Assembly: GCA_018644785.1 (NCBI GenBank)
Contig: JABGPV010000008.1
Coordinates: 1-45,714 of the forward strand
Direction: 5' to 3'
DNA: 45,714 bases
DNA from: Deltaproteobacteria bacterium
Lineage (GTDB): Bacteria; Desulfobacterota; DSM-4660; Desulfatiglandales; Desulfatiglandaceae
The notes beneath the pieces are model-generated. The model had not been told where the DNA came from and did not search any database. It worked only from the letters and a program-made list of their open reading frames with translations. How positions within the stretch are numbered: the first letter of the stretch is position 1; every line of letters begins with the position of its first letter. Made by a program: the position numbers and the translations under genes. Below are positions 1-9,224 of this stretch, one piece after another.

Positions 1-34
1 TACCAACACAGAAATTCCCAACCACAATTAAATA

Positions 35-277
35 GTGTCAACAAATAAGAAGAGTTTAATCGATATTTCACATTTTCTTGGGAATGAAGAAAAACTTTTG
101 TGCACAAAAAAAAGGTGGCTCAAAAAGAACCACCCCAATCAAACGCTAATCGAACACCTACATCGTAAATACGACGACAAAGCAGGCCATGAAACTGATA
201 TCATAATAAATTTAATGAAATTTGATACTGACCGGTATGGCAGATATGTCAGCTTTTCGGTGGTGCTGAATATTTGA
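35..277 (+). CDS. Hypothetical 80-aa protein or 3' gene fragment
   Basis: An open frame of 80 codons begins with GTG and has no visible Shine-Dalgarno site. An in-frame stop lies just upstream of the GTG. The protein is charged at the N-terminus and ends in a short hydrophobic stretch. No family was recognised. It could be a genuine small gene, the decayed end of a longer gene, or a chance frame. The next gene converges on it from the other strand. Confidence 0.25.
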   Translation: MSTNKKSLIDISHFLGNEEKLLCTKKRWLKKNHPNQTLIEHLHRKYDDKAGHETDIIINLMKFDTDRYGRYVSFSVVLNI

Positions 278-366
278 GATATCCAGTTGGTACAATAGAA
301 ATCTATAGTTGTTTAAAGTGGTGCCGCATTACAGATGACCAGCTAACTACGCTGTAAAGTGTGATT

Positions 367-1386
367 CTATGTCTGGCCGTAAGGCTGGATTTCTTCGGCC
401 ACAATGGGTGCTCCATACCGGTTGGCCATAACTTCCGCCTCACTCCGGATTTCCTCCCTCAAAGATGCCGGTTCGAGGACCTCGGCCCTTGACCCCCATG
501 ACATAATCCAGAACCTGATCTCGTCGGTCCCCGCAACTTCAGCTTCAAAGATTATGGAACCATCATCCTGGGAGTGGACTTTCTGGGATTCGTGCCAGAT
601 CTTTTCTTTGATATAACCCGCAACATCCGGATGAAACCATACCTTTATATATACGGGCTCTCCCTGATACACCCCGAAACTCGATCCCGTAAACTTCTCA
701 AGGCTGAAATCCTCGGGAATTTCAAAAGTCTCTTTTGTTTGATGGAGCATTTTTATCCGGTCTAAAGCAAATATCCTGACTTCGTTTCGCGTGTGACAAA
801 AACCGATCACGTAAAAAGTCCCGTTAAAGAACCAAATTCGGTAGGGGTTTACGCGGCGCCGACTTTCTTTCTTTCGGCTCATGGTAAAATAGACGATCTC
901 GATGGATTTCCGATTCACGGCGGCATCGTTTACCTGGTTCAAAATCCCTTTGAATTTGCCGTACTCTTTGTATGGCTTTACGCCCACGTGAAGCGTGTTT
1001 TCGACATTTTCCAGATATTTTCTGGATTCGGGCGGAAGGGTTGTTTTAACCTTCTCGAAAAGGGACACCAAAGAATCATAAAAAGCGGTATCCTTGAAAA
1101 CCTTGAGCATGTCCCGGCTGAAATAAAGCGCCATCAACTCGGTAAGACTGAAAGGAACAGGGATCTGATGCTTGACCGTATCCAGCAAAGACCAGACGTT
1201 TTTTCCATCCACTTTATCAGTGTAAATGGGGAACCCCGCAACCTGAAGAGCGTCGAGGTCCCTGTAAAGGGTCCGGGGATGGCATTCCAGGTCCCGGGCC
1301 AATTCAGCAGCCGATTTCCCCATTCTTGACGATATCAGAGTTTGAATGATCTTCCACTGCCTGCCTAACTGGTCTCCTCTGGCCAT
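367..1386 (-). CDS. HTH-WYL-WCX transcriptional regulator (BrxR/CapW-like)
   Basis: This 339-aa protein has the full DeoR/YafY-type layout. A winged helix-turn-helix covers about residues 1-60, with a recognition stretch around CHPRTLYRDLDAL. A WYL domain covers about 150-230 and includes VNPYRIWFFNGTFYVIG. A WCX tail includes the RFWIMSWG and AEVLEP segments. The start is supported by an AGGGGGA site upstream of the ATG. Family knowledge: WYL proteins of this layout (BrxR for BREX, CapW for CBASS) repress defence operons and sense a ligand, probably a nucleic acid. It is transcribed away from the ARPP-1/DUF932/BREX block, 48 nt after a 60-aa gene. Control of BREX, of the CBASS operon 20 kb away, or of its own divergent promoter is inference. 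Confidence 0.9.
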   Translation of the reverse strand: MARGDQLGRQWKIIQTLISSRMGKSAAELARDLECHPRTLYRDLDALQVAGFPIYTDKVDGKNVWSLLDTVKHQIPVPFSLTELMALYFSRDMLKVFKDTAFYDSLVSLFEKVKTTLPPESRKYLENVENTLHVGVKPYKEYGKFKGILNQVNDAAVNRKSIEIVYFTMSRKKESRRRVNPYRIWFFNGTFYVIGFCHTRNEVRIFALDRIKMLHQTKETFEIPEDFSLEKFTGSSFGVYQGEPVYIKVWFHPDVAGYIKEKIWHESQKVHSQDDGSIIFEAEVAGTDEIRFWIMSWGSRAEVLEPASLREEIRSEAEVMANRYGAPIVAEEIQPYGQT

Positions 1387-1434
1387 GTCAATCCCCCTGA
1401 AATCCGATTCCTCTCGCTTCGTTCCAACCCCAGT

Positions 1435-1617
1435 TCAAACGTTGAGATTCAAAGACATAGGAGACGCCGATTCCGCCATCTTTCTCAATTCTGTTTCTTC
1501 ATTTTTGAGAATATCAAGCAGCATCAATGCCTCACCTGCGCTGAATTCCATACGATTTCCTTTTTCGCCAATCACAACAACCCCATTATCCGTAACCTTG
1601 ATTGTGAATTTTTCCAT
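1435..1617 (-). CDS. Small 60-aa protein upstream of the WYL regulator
   Basis: The 60-codon gene runs in the same direction as the WYL regulator and ends 48 nt before it, so the two probably share a transcript. A GGAG site about 6 nt before the ATG supports the start. The protein has an N-terminal half that looks like a small beta-sheet (KFTIKVTDNGVVVIG) and a C-terminal amphipathic helix (LLDILKNEETELRKMAE). No family was recognised. It may be a partner of the regulator or unrelated. Confidence 0.55.
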   Translation of the reverse strand: MEKFTIKVTDNGVVVIGEKGNRMEFSAGEALMLLDILKNEETELRKMAESASPMSLNLNV

Positions 1618-1733
1618 GAATACTCCGATAATTAGGGTATTCCCAAAAAAATCTCGATAACTTTGGTTTCACCCTCGCCCCCAAGAAATGTTTCGCTGAA
1701 ATAGTACTGATATTTTGGACAGTTAAACACATA

Positions 1734-1743
1734 TTGATATCAA
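1734..1743. promoter_or_regulatory. 10-bp palindrome in divergent intergenic region
   Basis: TTGATATCAA is a perfect palindrome in the AT-rich spacer between the leftward 60-aa/WYL unit and the rightward ARPP-1 gene. That is where an operator for the WYL regulator would be expected. The site is short, and nothing beyond position and symmetry supports it. Confidence 0.25.
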
Positions 1744-1850
1744 CTTCAATAATGATCTCCTCATTTCGATTGCAGTTCATTATTTTTCTATGTTTGTGGT
1801 CCTTTTTTAAAAAAACTTCTGGGGCTTTGACCGTATCTGACAAACGCCCC

Positions 1851-1859
1851 TGCTATTAT
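1851..1859 (+). promoter_or_regulatory. Candidate extended -10 promoter for the ARPP-1/DUF932 unit
   Basis: TGCTATTAT matches a bacterial extended -10 element (TG-n-TATTAT). It lies 32 nt before the start codon of the ARPP-1 gene, with an AGGAGG ribosome site in between. A TTGACC at 1827-1832 is too far upstream (21 nt) to be a normal -35. The predicted leader would be about 25 nt. Confidence 0.4.
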
Positions 1860-1891
1860 GGCCCCAAATTTAAGAAAAGGAGGCACGCAAC

Positions 1892-2887
1892 ATGGATACC
1901 ATTATCGGAAAATATCTGGAACAGCTTAAAGTCGGCCGGAAACAGTCCTACAAAAATCTGGCCCTTTATCCATTACTCTCAACATACAATGTGGGTTTGG
2001 AATACCTGTTGTTAGATGAGGCGTTGAGCGAAAACCTGATCGAGATCGTTGAGAAGGACAATGACGGCTCGGTGCCGGAACTGAAGGCCGTGAACAAATC
2101 TCCAATAATGATTCTTATCCTGGATGGTGAAGAACTGGTCGGTGCCAAACAGAACAGAATCGTCAACACCACTATCCTGGTTAAAGGGAATGGCACCATG
2201 GTGATTCCCGTGAGCTGTGTGGAGCACGGCAGGTGGTCATATGACACCCCCCAATTCCAAAGCAAAAAAAGAATGATGTCATCCAATCTTCGCGCCATGA
2301 AGTCTGAACAGGTCAATTTCTCTGTCAGGGATTCAGGGGAATTCCGATCGGACCAAAGTGCTATCTGGGATGGCATCGCTGAGAAAGCCAACAGGATGGG
2401 CGCGCCTTCTCCTACCGGGGCCATGGCTGCCATGTATGACAAAGAAAGGCCCGCTATTGAGGAATATGTGAAACCCTTCCATCTCATCGATTCGGAGATT
2501 GGTGCCATTTTCATGATCAACGGAAAGGTGGCAGGGCTGGATGCTTTTGGGAAACCTGGTACTTTTTCAAATGTCTTCAAAAAACTCCTGGAGAGCTACG
2601 CCCTTGATGCCATTGACTGGTATGACCCGGACAAAGAACACAAGGCCCTCAAAAGCGAGGTTACCAAATTCCGGAAGGCAACCCTCGCAGCTAAAGCTGA
2701 AGGCCGCCCATCCGTGGGTCTGGGTACAGATTTCCGGCTGGAATCCAGGAAGATAACAGGCTTTGCGCTGGCGCTTGATGGCAAAGTCCTCCATGTTTCC
2801 ATTTTTGCCCGGACAAATGGTCAGAATAGAGATGCGGCTGATTCAAAAATTGAGCGGTTTTCAAGAAGGCGGAGAAACAGAACATAA
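1892..2887 (+). CDS. ARPP-1 domain protein (DUF6569)
   Basis: This 331-aa protein starts at an ATG preceded by AGGAGG. Residues about 1-250 match the ARPP-1 (DUF6569) family as I know it, including YPLL near residue 30, the ILDGEELVGAKQNRIVNTT stretch near 75-95, and IPVSCVEHGRW near 110. That family takes its name from association with ADP-ribosyl glycohydrolase and rhodanese/phosphatase genes and is often found in conflict-system neighbourhoods. Its biochemical role is not established. It sits 24 nt before a DUF932 gene, probably in one unit, between the WYL regulator and BREX. A role as BREX accessory is inference from position. Confidence 0.8.
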   Translation: MDTIIGKYLEQLKVGRKQSYKNLALYPLLSTYNVGLEYLLLDEALSENLIEIVEKDNDGSVPELKAVNKSPIMILILDGEELVGAKQNRIVNTTILVKGNGTMVIPVSCVEHGRWSYDTPQFQSKKRMMSSNLRAMKSEQVNFSVRDSGEFRSDQSAIWDGIAEKANRMGAPSPTGAMAAMYDKERPAIEEYVKPFHLIDSEIGAIFMINGKVAGLDAFGKPGTFSNVFKKLLESYALDAIDWYDPDKEHKALKSEVTKFRKATLAAKAEGRPSVGLGTDFRLESRKITGFALALDGKVLHVSIFARTNGQNRDAADSKIERFSRRRRNRT

Positions 2888-2911
2888 TACGGAAAGAAAG
2901 GAGAAATTCTT

Positions 2912-3928
2912 ATGCCGGCAAACGTAGGGGAAATGTTTTATTATGGGAATGTTCCATGGCACGGTGAAGGCCATGAATTGAGTAACCCGGCAAACATCCA
3001 GGAGGCAATCAAGGCTGGAGGACTGGATTGGGAAGTGGGCATGGTTCCACTCAAAACCGCCGAAGATCCCCCATCCAGGGTAGACAGCCGTGTCGCTATC
3101 GTGAGAAAAGACCGGCCGAAAGGAGAACAGGGGAGGGTAATCGGTGTTACCCATAAAGGATTCAAACCGCTCCAGAACAGGGAAGGCCTCCGGATTTTTG
3201 ACTCTATCTTCGGCAAGGGCAAAAAGGCGTACCACACAGGAGGATACCTTGGAAGGGGCGAGGTGATCTGGCTCCTTGCTGGATTGCCCGGGAATATCGT
3301 GGTGGGAAAAAAAGATACTGTAAAACCGTACGCCCTTTTCACCAACAGCCATAACGGTTCTATTGCCATCGACGTCAGATTGACCACCGTCCGGGTCGTC
3401 TGCCAGAATACTCTCTCTCTGGCCCTGATGGATAAAGACAAGAAGACCTTTTTCAAACACGCCCACCAGGGAGATTATCAGCATCTCCAGTCAGAACTTG
3501 AGACCTTCTTTTGCGATACTCTCAAGGCTGTTGACAATGTTCAGGCCCAGTTCAAGGAAATGATGGAGAGAAAGTTTGACGATGATGTGACAAAGGAATA
3601 CATTGAAAAACTGTTTCCCGTGCCTATTGAACCCGCGAGTTCCGGAACAAACAAGAGGGTAAGAAATCAATATCTCACAAGGGTAAAAAAGGTCAGGACA
3701 GCCCGTGAAAAAATAGCCCAACTCAGGCTGTATGGCAAAGGCACTGACCTTCCCGGTGTGAAAGAATCGTTGTGGGGCACCTTCAATGCTGTTTTAGAAT
3801 ATGTCGATCATTATGAAAGAGATAAAGGCACAGGGATTTCATGGAGTCTATTTGGTTCCGGAGCTGTACTGAAAAGAAAGGCATACTGTCTGTCTGTGGA
3901 TTTTTTGCAGCACGAAAATCTTGAATGA
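2912..3928 (+). CDS. DUF932 / phage-plasmid-like protein (TIGR03299 type)
   Basis: The 338-aa protein matches DUF932. It has the N-terminal PWHGEGHEL motif near residues 15-23, a central GVTHKGFKPLQN segment and the ALFTNSHNGSIAI...VRVVCQNTL core near 140-170. Family knowledge: these proteins occur on plasmids and phages and are of unknown function. The start follows AAAGGAGAAA. It lies 24 nt after the ARPP-1 gene and about 170-200 nt before brxA, so it is likely co-transcribed with ARPP-1 and possibly with BREX. Confidence 0.85.
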   Translation: MPANVGEMFYYGNVPWHGEGHELSNPANIQEAIKAGGLDWEVGMVPLKTAEDPPSRVDSRVAIVRKDRPKGEQGRVIGVTHKGFKPLQNREGLRIFDSIFGKGKKAYHTGGYLGRGEVIWLLAGLPGNIVVGKKDTVKPYALFTNSHNGSIAIDVRLTTVRVVCQNTLSLALMDKDKKTFFKHAHQGDYQHLQSELETFFCDTLKAVDNVQAQFKEMMERKFDDDVTKEYIEKLFPVPIEPASSGTNKRVRNQYLTRVKKVRTAREKIAQLRLYGKGTDLPGVKESLWGTFNAVLEYVDHYERDKGTGISWSLFGSGAVLKRKAYCLSVDFLQHENLE

Positions 3929-3975
3929 GAAGCATCCAATATCCAGAATCAAGAATTCCATAGAGCCAGTTTATA

Positions 3976-4004
3976 TTGACTTATAAAGTAGTTATATGTA
4001 AACA
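3976..4004 (+). promoter_or_regulatory. Weak sigma70-like promoter candidate for BREX
   Basis: TTGACT at 3976-3981 and TAAACA at 3999-4004 are 17 nt apart in the AT-rich gap before brxA. The -10 match is poor. The gap is the only non-coding space upstream of the BREX operon large enough for its own promoter, which is the main reason to note it. Confidence 0.25.
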
Positions 4005-4123
4005 ACATTTAGCAGTATTCCCGAATCAGGATTCATCATTACACCCGAAAGATAGAGAAAAAAATTGAGTTAGCCATCGTTTTCATAAAAGGAAACTTGA
4101 AGAGAAGAGGAACAAATGGGTTT

Positions 4124-4933
4124 ATGAACTCGGAAATGATCCGCAAATCAAAGAAAAAACTCACCATTATTCGGGACCTCGGGCCATACAGCTCCCGCTA
4201 CTCATCAAAAGGCTCTCTCCTTACGGAGGCCGGAAACGTCATCCATAGCCTGTCCAAAGACTTCACCATAGAGGAAGTCCGGAAACAGGCCGTGGATGGA
4301 TCCATCCTCCGTCAGCGTACGCTTGCATCGCGCCAGAGGGTGTGGCGCCTTTTGCACTACAGGCTTCTTGCACATCGAACTCCGTGGTTGGAAAACGCTC
4401 TTAAACGCGCAAGGGAAAATGGGTCACACTCTCCTGAGTTTGTTTCGCTGGTCTATCTTCACTATGCCCTTCGAGATCATCTGACCTATGACGTTGTGAC
4501 AAACGTCATCTGGAATAAATGGCAAAATGGTCAAACTGAAATCAATCGGGAAGATGTTCTTTCCTTACTGGACGATGCATCCCGCATACAGCCTCAAATC
4601 AACAGGTGGGCTGAAAGCACACGGGTCAAACTGGCAGCAAGCATCCTGACGGCACTCCGGGATTTCGGGGTTTTGGACGGGTCACAGAAAAAGAGTATTG
4701 TTCGACCGGTCTTCCCTATTTTCGCGGCTGAAAATCTCCTGCGGATCCTGATATCTGAGGGCATTCAGGGTCGTGAAGTTCTGGAGCATTCAACCTGGCG
4801 GCTTTTTCTGTGCACGCAGGAAGATGTGGCGAATGTGCTGGTGCGACTCGATCAGGCAAAGCGTATTCAATTTGAACGTACCGGAGATATTATTGTCCTA
4901 CATACCCCGGAAGACTGGAAAGAAGCGATATGA
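4124..4933 (+). CDS. brxA: BREX protein BrxA (DUF1819)
   Basis: The 269-aa protein belongs to the BrxA/DUF1819 family, recognised from the N-terminal LTIIRDLGPYSSRYSSKGSLL region, the helical ASRQRVWRLLHYRLLAHRTPWL segment, and its position as first gene of a complete BREX set. Family knowledge: BrxA is a small DNA-binding protein needed for defence in type 1 BREX, and is not the methyltransferase. The frame stays open back to a TTG at 4097. I prefer the ATG at 4124 because conserved sequence begins just after it. A three-codon ORF (ATG at 4116) carries the nearer AGAGG and ends in an ATGA overlap with this start. The 3' end overlaps brxB by ATGA. Confidence 0.88.
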   Translation: MNSEMIRKSKKKLTIIRDLGPYSSRYSSKGSLLTEAGNVIHSLSKDFTIEEVRKQAVDGSILRQRTLASRQRVWRLLHYRLLAHRTPWLENALKRARENGSHSPEFVSLVYLHYALRDHLTYDVVTNVIWNKWQNGQTEINREDVLSLLDDASRIQPQINRWAESTRVKLAASILTALRDFGVLDGSQKKSIVRPVFPIFAAENLLRILISEGIQGREVLEHSTWRLFLCTQEDVANVLVRLDQAKRIQFERTGDIIVLHTPEDWKEAI

Positions 4934-5499
4934 ACCTGCAAAACTGGAAATGGAAAATCGGTGAGGCCATAGAACGTGTCCGATCTCGCTACGACTATAT
5001 CGGTGGCAAAACCGGCGCACCCTTTCTTGCGGTAGTGTATCCTACGGAAATGGAGAATGCTGCAAGGAAGGAGTGGCATGATCAGACTTCAGCCCTGCCT
5101 CTGGATTTTGATGTGCGACCCATAGATGTCCTTGAGATCACCCAGCAGATCCTTACCGACCTTGGGGCTCAAAACGTTGTTGCCGCCCTGCGGCAACCCA
5201 TGCCCGGATCCGATCCGGAGATCGAACTCGGCAGTCTGTGGATCAATGCGGTGGCTGATGCCGTCAGGGGTTGTTTTTCAGAACCCGGTTCTCGAAAAAT
5301 TGTAGTAGTCCTTGAAAGACTTTCAGCATTTTATCCGGCGTGCGGTCCCAGAGACGTCATGCAGGAACTCTGGGGAAGCGTTCAATCAAGCCTTGATGGG
5401 CCTGTTGTGGTGCTTATCCCAGGGCATATTGAAGGACCCAGAACCTATTCATTTCTTGGGAAAAAGTCTGAATTCATGTATCGGGGCGACCTGATTTAG
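4930..5499 (+). CDS. brxB: BREX protein BrxB (DUF1788)
   Basis: The 189-aa protein is DUF1788/BrxB by position and sequence. It contains the LPLDFDVRPIDVLEITQQIL region near residues 55-75 and the C-terminal SLDGPVVVLIPGHIEGPRTYSFLG. Length fits the family (about 190-200 aa). BrxB is a core BREX component of unknown catalytic activity, thought to help assemble the complex with PglZ and BrxC. It starts inside an ATGA overlap with brxA, so translation is coupled. A 74-nt spacer separates it from brxC. Confidence 0.9.
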   Translation: MNLQNWKWKIGEAIERVRSRYDYIGGKTGAPFLAVVYPTEMENAARKEWHDQTSALPLDFDVRPIDVLEITQQILTDLGAQNVVAALRQPMPGSDPEIELGSLWINAVADAVRGCFSEPGSRKIVVVLERLSAFYPACGPRDVMQELWGSVQSSLDGPVVVLIPGHIEGPRTYSFLGKKSEFMYRGDLI

Positions 5500-5573
5500 G
5501 GCGCCGGACCCGCGATCCATTGGGGGATTCGTTGTAAATTATAGTATTTCCATGCGGAAAAAGGGGTTAACCC

Positions 5574-8500
5574 ATGAATATCTCGGAGTTATTTGATACA
5601 AAGGTGGCTGAAAAAATTGATCCTGTCATCAAAGTGGGGGAGACAGGGGATGAAAACAAGCTGGCAGGTGAGATCGGGAGCTATGTCATCACCCCTATGA
5701 TTGAAAAGCTCCTCGATGATTTTCTTGAGCATTTCACCGACACCTTTCTTCACAATACAGGGGAAATCGGTGTCTGGATTTCCGGCTATTTCGGCTCCGG
5801 CAAATCCCACCTGGCGAAAATCATGGCGCTTCTATCGGAAAACCGACTGCTTGCAGGGGTCACCGCCTGTGATCGTTTTGTGGCCCGTATTCCATCCGAT
5901 TCACCGGTGAAGAATGCCATGACCGCCAGCCTTTCGCGTATGAACCAGTGCGAAACGAAAGTGCTCGCATTCAACATCAATACCCTCGCCGACAGCAAGA
6001 GCCGCCCTCTGCCATGGGTTTTATTGTCCCAGTATTACCAGTCCAAAGGCTATGGAAGCAACCTTCTGTATGCCCGCGTTATTGAAGCAGAGCTGGACAA
6101 ACAGGGTTTGTTGAACGATCTGCATTCGGCCGCTGAAACGGCCGCGGGGAAATCCTGGACCGATATTCATCGAAATCTTTCCTTTTATCGCAACCATCTT
6201 TACAACGCTGCATGCCAGGTTGCTCCGGATATTTTTGCATCCCCCACGGACGTTGACAAAGCCCTGAAGGAGGCTGAAAGCGGAGAACTCCATAATATCG
6301 CGTTCTTTGTGAGAACCATCTTGGATGATCTGGAGACAAAAGAGAAAACAACCCGAAAGCCGCAGCGGTTGATGCTGGTTCTGGACGAATCGGGCCAGTG
6401 GATCGAGGATGACCGCCAGCGTCTGACCCAGCTTCAGGCCCTGATTGAAGAGTCGGCCATCAAAGGCCAGGGGAAAATCTGGATTGTGGTGACAACGCAC
6501 GGTGACATGGGCGCCATCTACAAAGAAGCCCGGGCTTTGACCGGAGAGATGAAGAAAGCGGAAGGAAGATTCCGCTTCAAGCCCGCCTTGACCATGGAAA
6601 ATATCGAAATGGTCTTAGAGGATCGTCTTTTGAAAAAGAAGCTTTCCGGGGAACAGGTTCTGAAAGACATCTACGCTACACGGGGCGGGGTTCTCAGAGA
6701 CCTGGGGGAACTGGCCAATACCAGTCAGACTATGCCCCCGGCAAGCCAGGAAAAATTTCCCGTCTATTACCCTTTTTTCCCTTACCAGATCCATTTGATT
6801 CCAGAGATCGTGAAATCCCTTCGTTCAAAAGGGGGGCATGGAGAACAGATGTCCGGTTCAACGCGAACCCTTCTGGCCATTACCCAGGATATTCTACGTT
6901 CCGGAAGACGTTCTTACCTGGATGAAGGCGTGGGTGCGCTGGTAAGTTTTGACGAGGTCTATCACAACCTTGTGGGAGAAGGAGAAATCAGCCCTGATGT
7001 TCGTGCAGAGCTATCCCGTTTAAGTAGCGTGGTTCCAGGGGCAACAAGCCTCACCCCAAGGGTTGCCGAGGTCCTCTATCTGATCCGTGAACTTCCATAT
7101 ATTCCCCGGACCATCGAAAACGTGGCGCGCCTGCTTCTGGAACATGTGGATGATGATTTGCCCGCGGTCCTTTCCCGGATTGATCCGGAGCTGGAACGTC
7201 TCATCTCCGCCGGGCTGGTGGCAAAAATAGGCGAAGAGTATGAATTTCTGACGGGAGAACGCCGCACCTTTGAGGAGGAGGTGTCCACGGTAGAGGTCCA
7301 GTATAAGCAGCAGGAACGAGAAAAGGGACTTGAAACCCATTTCATCCATGCCCCGGGGAAATCCCACTGGCGGAGCTGGCTGGGATTCGATTCGGTCGGT
7401 TACAAGGGAACCGATTTTCAGTTTCTTTTACAAATTGACGGAACCGCTGTCCCGGGCAGAAACGGCGACATAAAGGTAGCACTGGTGACGCCTTTAGGCG
7501 CTTTGGGCAACGTCGAGTTGGCGGATCTGGAAAACCGAAGCCTGCGATCGGACGAAAAAAATACCATTTTCTTTCTTTCCGGTCGAGTCCCGGGCTTTGA
7601 TCGGGATCTTGCCCGATACCTCGCCATGAAAGAGGTCATTGACAACTGGAAAGGCGCTTCCCATAAATCCGATGAGGCCCGCAAACTGGCCATGGAGCGG
7701 GAAACCAATGATCTTCCCAAACTGCATCGAAAAGTTGTCGATGGGTTAAAAAGCGGAATCCGGAAAGGGCACGTGGTTTTCCAGGGATCAAGCCGGTCGC
7801 TCCTCCTGAAAACAGGCCAGACCCCAGGCGAAAGTCTCAGGGAGGAACTGGCCACCTACTGGCCGGTGATTTATCCCAAATTCGACAAAGTGCCCATCCG
7901 AATTACCAACGAGCAGAAAGCTATTCTGGAGGTGTTGGCGGGCAATTCAAGTTCCAGTGAGGTCAAAGCCTTGAAGATTTTTGATTCATCCGGAAAGGTT
8001 GATCTTAACGCCCCTCTGCCGGATGCTATCCGGATTTATCTGACGACCGAGCAAAATGCCGGCCGTCGGGTCCTGGGAAATTCCCTCATTAAGGAGTTTT
8101 CCGAGCCGCCCTATGGCTGGGACGGCAATACGGTGAGGGTTGGAATAGCGGCGCTGGTCCGTGCGACAGCCATTAAGGTTTTCATCGGGAAAAAACCCTA
8201 TACCAACCCGAAAGACGCGGAACTCGCGGATGCTCTGCGCGTCAGCCGAAACTTCAACAAAATCGAACTGGTGCTGGAAGAGAGCGACCTGGATCCGGAT
8301 ATCCTCACCGATGCCCGAAAGTTCATGATCAAAATCGCTAAAAGGCGCAACATCGACGAAACCGCATCTTCCGTCAGTGATGCCGGAGGTCAGCTTGCAG
8401 GCGAAATCCTTTCTAAAGTTCAGACCGTGTCTTTGTGGGCCGGTGGCGCCGGCATGCCGCTGTCCACAGACTTCACGGAAGGAGAAGAGGCCTGGCGCAA

Positions 8501-9224
8501 GGTGCAGGCGCTCGCCAATCCAATCCACCGGGTAAAAGAAATTCATGGTTCACAGAAACCTCTGGAAACCGGATATCAAACCATCGGTGACTATGCCAAA
8601 TTCCAATCGGAAAACGGGACCCTTTTTACGGAAATGAAAACCGTGTTCACCGAACTGGAAGGAATTGAACATCTACTCGAATCATCTCATCCCATCAGAC
8701 ACTTTCTGGATGAATATCGCACGGCAAAGGATACCGCGGCCTTCCTTGACAAGTTGACCTGGAAGCGATTGCAAAGCCTCAAATCCCAGGCCTTCATTGA
8801 AGTGGCGCCACTCCTGGAAGCGTGGCGGGAGCAGGCCCGGACGTTGCTGCAGGAAGCCCTGGATCGACTGCCCAATGACCTTGCCTCAAATGGACTGCCC
8901 CAGGGTCTGCAAAAGGAACTTGCAGACCCTCTCGAAGGATTGGTGGCGCAATTGGAGACCATTTCCTTGCCCGTGCAGGTGGCATCACTCCCTGATCGTG
9001 CCAGGAATGTCATTCGCACCCTGGGTCGAAGGATTGCGGAAGAAATCGCGAAAAAGGATACTACGCCGGGACCAAAACCCAAAAAAGTGCAGCCGGTTCG
9101 TTTAAGTGACGTTTCCACCATCTCCCGCGTTTCTTCGCGGGACGAGTGGACATCCCTTCGCAAAAAGCTGGATCAGCGGATTGTGGAGTTGCTGGATCAA
9201 GGCTACCAGGTGGAGCTTCTGTAA
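5574..9224 (+). CDS. brxC: BREX ATPase BrxC (PglY-like)
   Basis: The 1216-aa protein has the length and motifs of type 1 BrxC. A Walker A, GYFGSGKSHLAK, lies at residues 71-82, and a Walker B, LMLVLDESGQWIED, around 266-279. The IVVTTHGDMG segment near 304-313 may carry the sensor residue. The long C-terminal part is rich in helices. Family knowledge: BrxC is a large AAA+ ATPase required for both BREX methylation and phage exclusion. The start ATG follows AAAAAGGGG. The stop overlaps the pglX start as TAATG, so the two are coupled. No truncation or frameshift is visible. Confidence 0.95.
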   Translation: MNISELFDTKVAEKIDPVIKVGETGDENKLAGEIGSYVITPMIEKLLDDFLEHFTDTFLHNTGEIGVWISGYFGSGKSHLAKIMALLSENRLLAGVTACDRFVARIPSDSPVKNAMTASLSRMNQCETKVLAFNINTLADSKSRPLPWVLLSQYYQSKGYGSNLLYARVIEAELDKQGLLNDLHSAAETAAGKSWTDIHRNLSFYRNHLYNAACQVAPDIFASPTDVDKALKEAESGELHNIAFFVRTILDDLETKEKTTRKPQRLMLVLDESGQWIEDDRQRLTQLQALIEESAIKGQGKIWIVVTTHGDMGAIYKEARALTGEMKKAEGRFRFKPALTMENIEMVLEDRLLKKKLSGEQVLKDIYATRGGVLRDLGELANTSQTMPPASQEKFPVYYPFFPYQIHLIPEIVKSLRSKGGHGEQMSGSTRTLLAITQDILRSGRRSYLDEGVGALVSFDEVYHNLVGEGEISPDVRAELSRLSSVVPGATSLTPRVAEVLYLIRELPYIPRTIENVARLLLEHVDDDLPAVLSRIDPELERLISAGLVAKIGEEYEFLTGERRTFEEEVSTVEVQYKQQEREKGLETHFIHAPGKSHWRSWLGFDSVGYKGTDFQFLLQIDGTAVPGRNGDIKVALVTPLGALGNVELADLENRSLRSDEKNTIFFLSGRVPGFDRDLARYLAMKEVIDNWKGASHKSDEARKLAMERETNDLPKLHRKVVDGLKSGIRKGHVVFQGSSRSLLLKTGQTPGESLREELATYWPVIYPKFDKVPIRITNEQKAILEVLAGNSSSSEVKALKIFDSSGKVDLNAPLPDAIRIYLTTEQNAGRRVLGNSLIKEFSEPPYGWDGNTVRVGIAALVRATAIKVFIGKKPYTNPKDAELADALRVSRNFNKIELVLEESDLDPDILTDARKFMIKIAKRRNIDETASSVSDAGGQLAGEILSKVQTVSLWAGGAGMPLSTDFTEGEEAWRKVQALANPIHRVKEIHGSQKPLETGYQTIGDYAKFQSENGTLFTEMKTVFTELEGIEHLLESSHPIRHFLDEYRTAKDTAAFLDKLTWKRLQSLKSQAFIEVAPLLEAWREQARTLLQEALDRLPNDLASNGLPQGLQKELADPLEGLVAQLETISLPVQVASLPDRARNVIRTLGRRIAEEIAKKDTTPGPKPKKVQPVRLSDVSTISRVSSRDEWTSLRKKLDQRIVELLDQGYQVELL

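Noticed and set aside
1586..1843. 85-codon frame in the divergent regulatory region
   Set aside because: It crosses the promoter/operator interval and overlaps the start of the better supported 60-aa gene.
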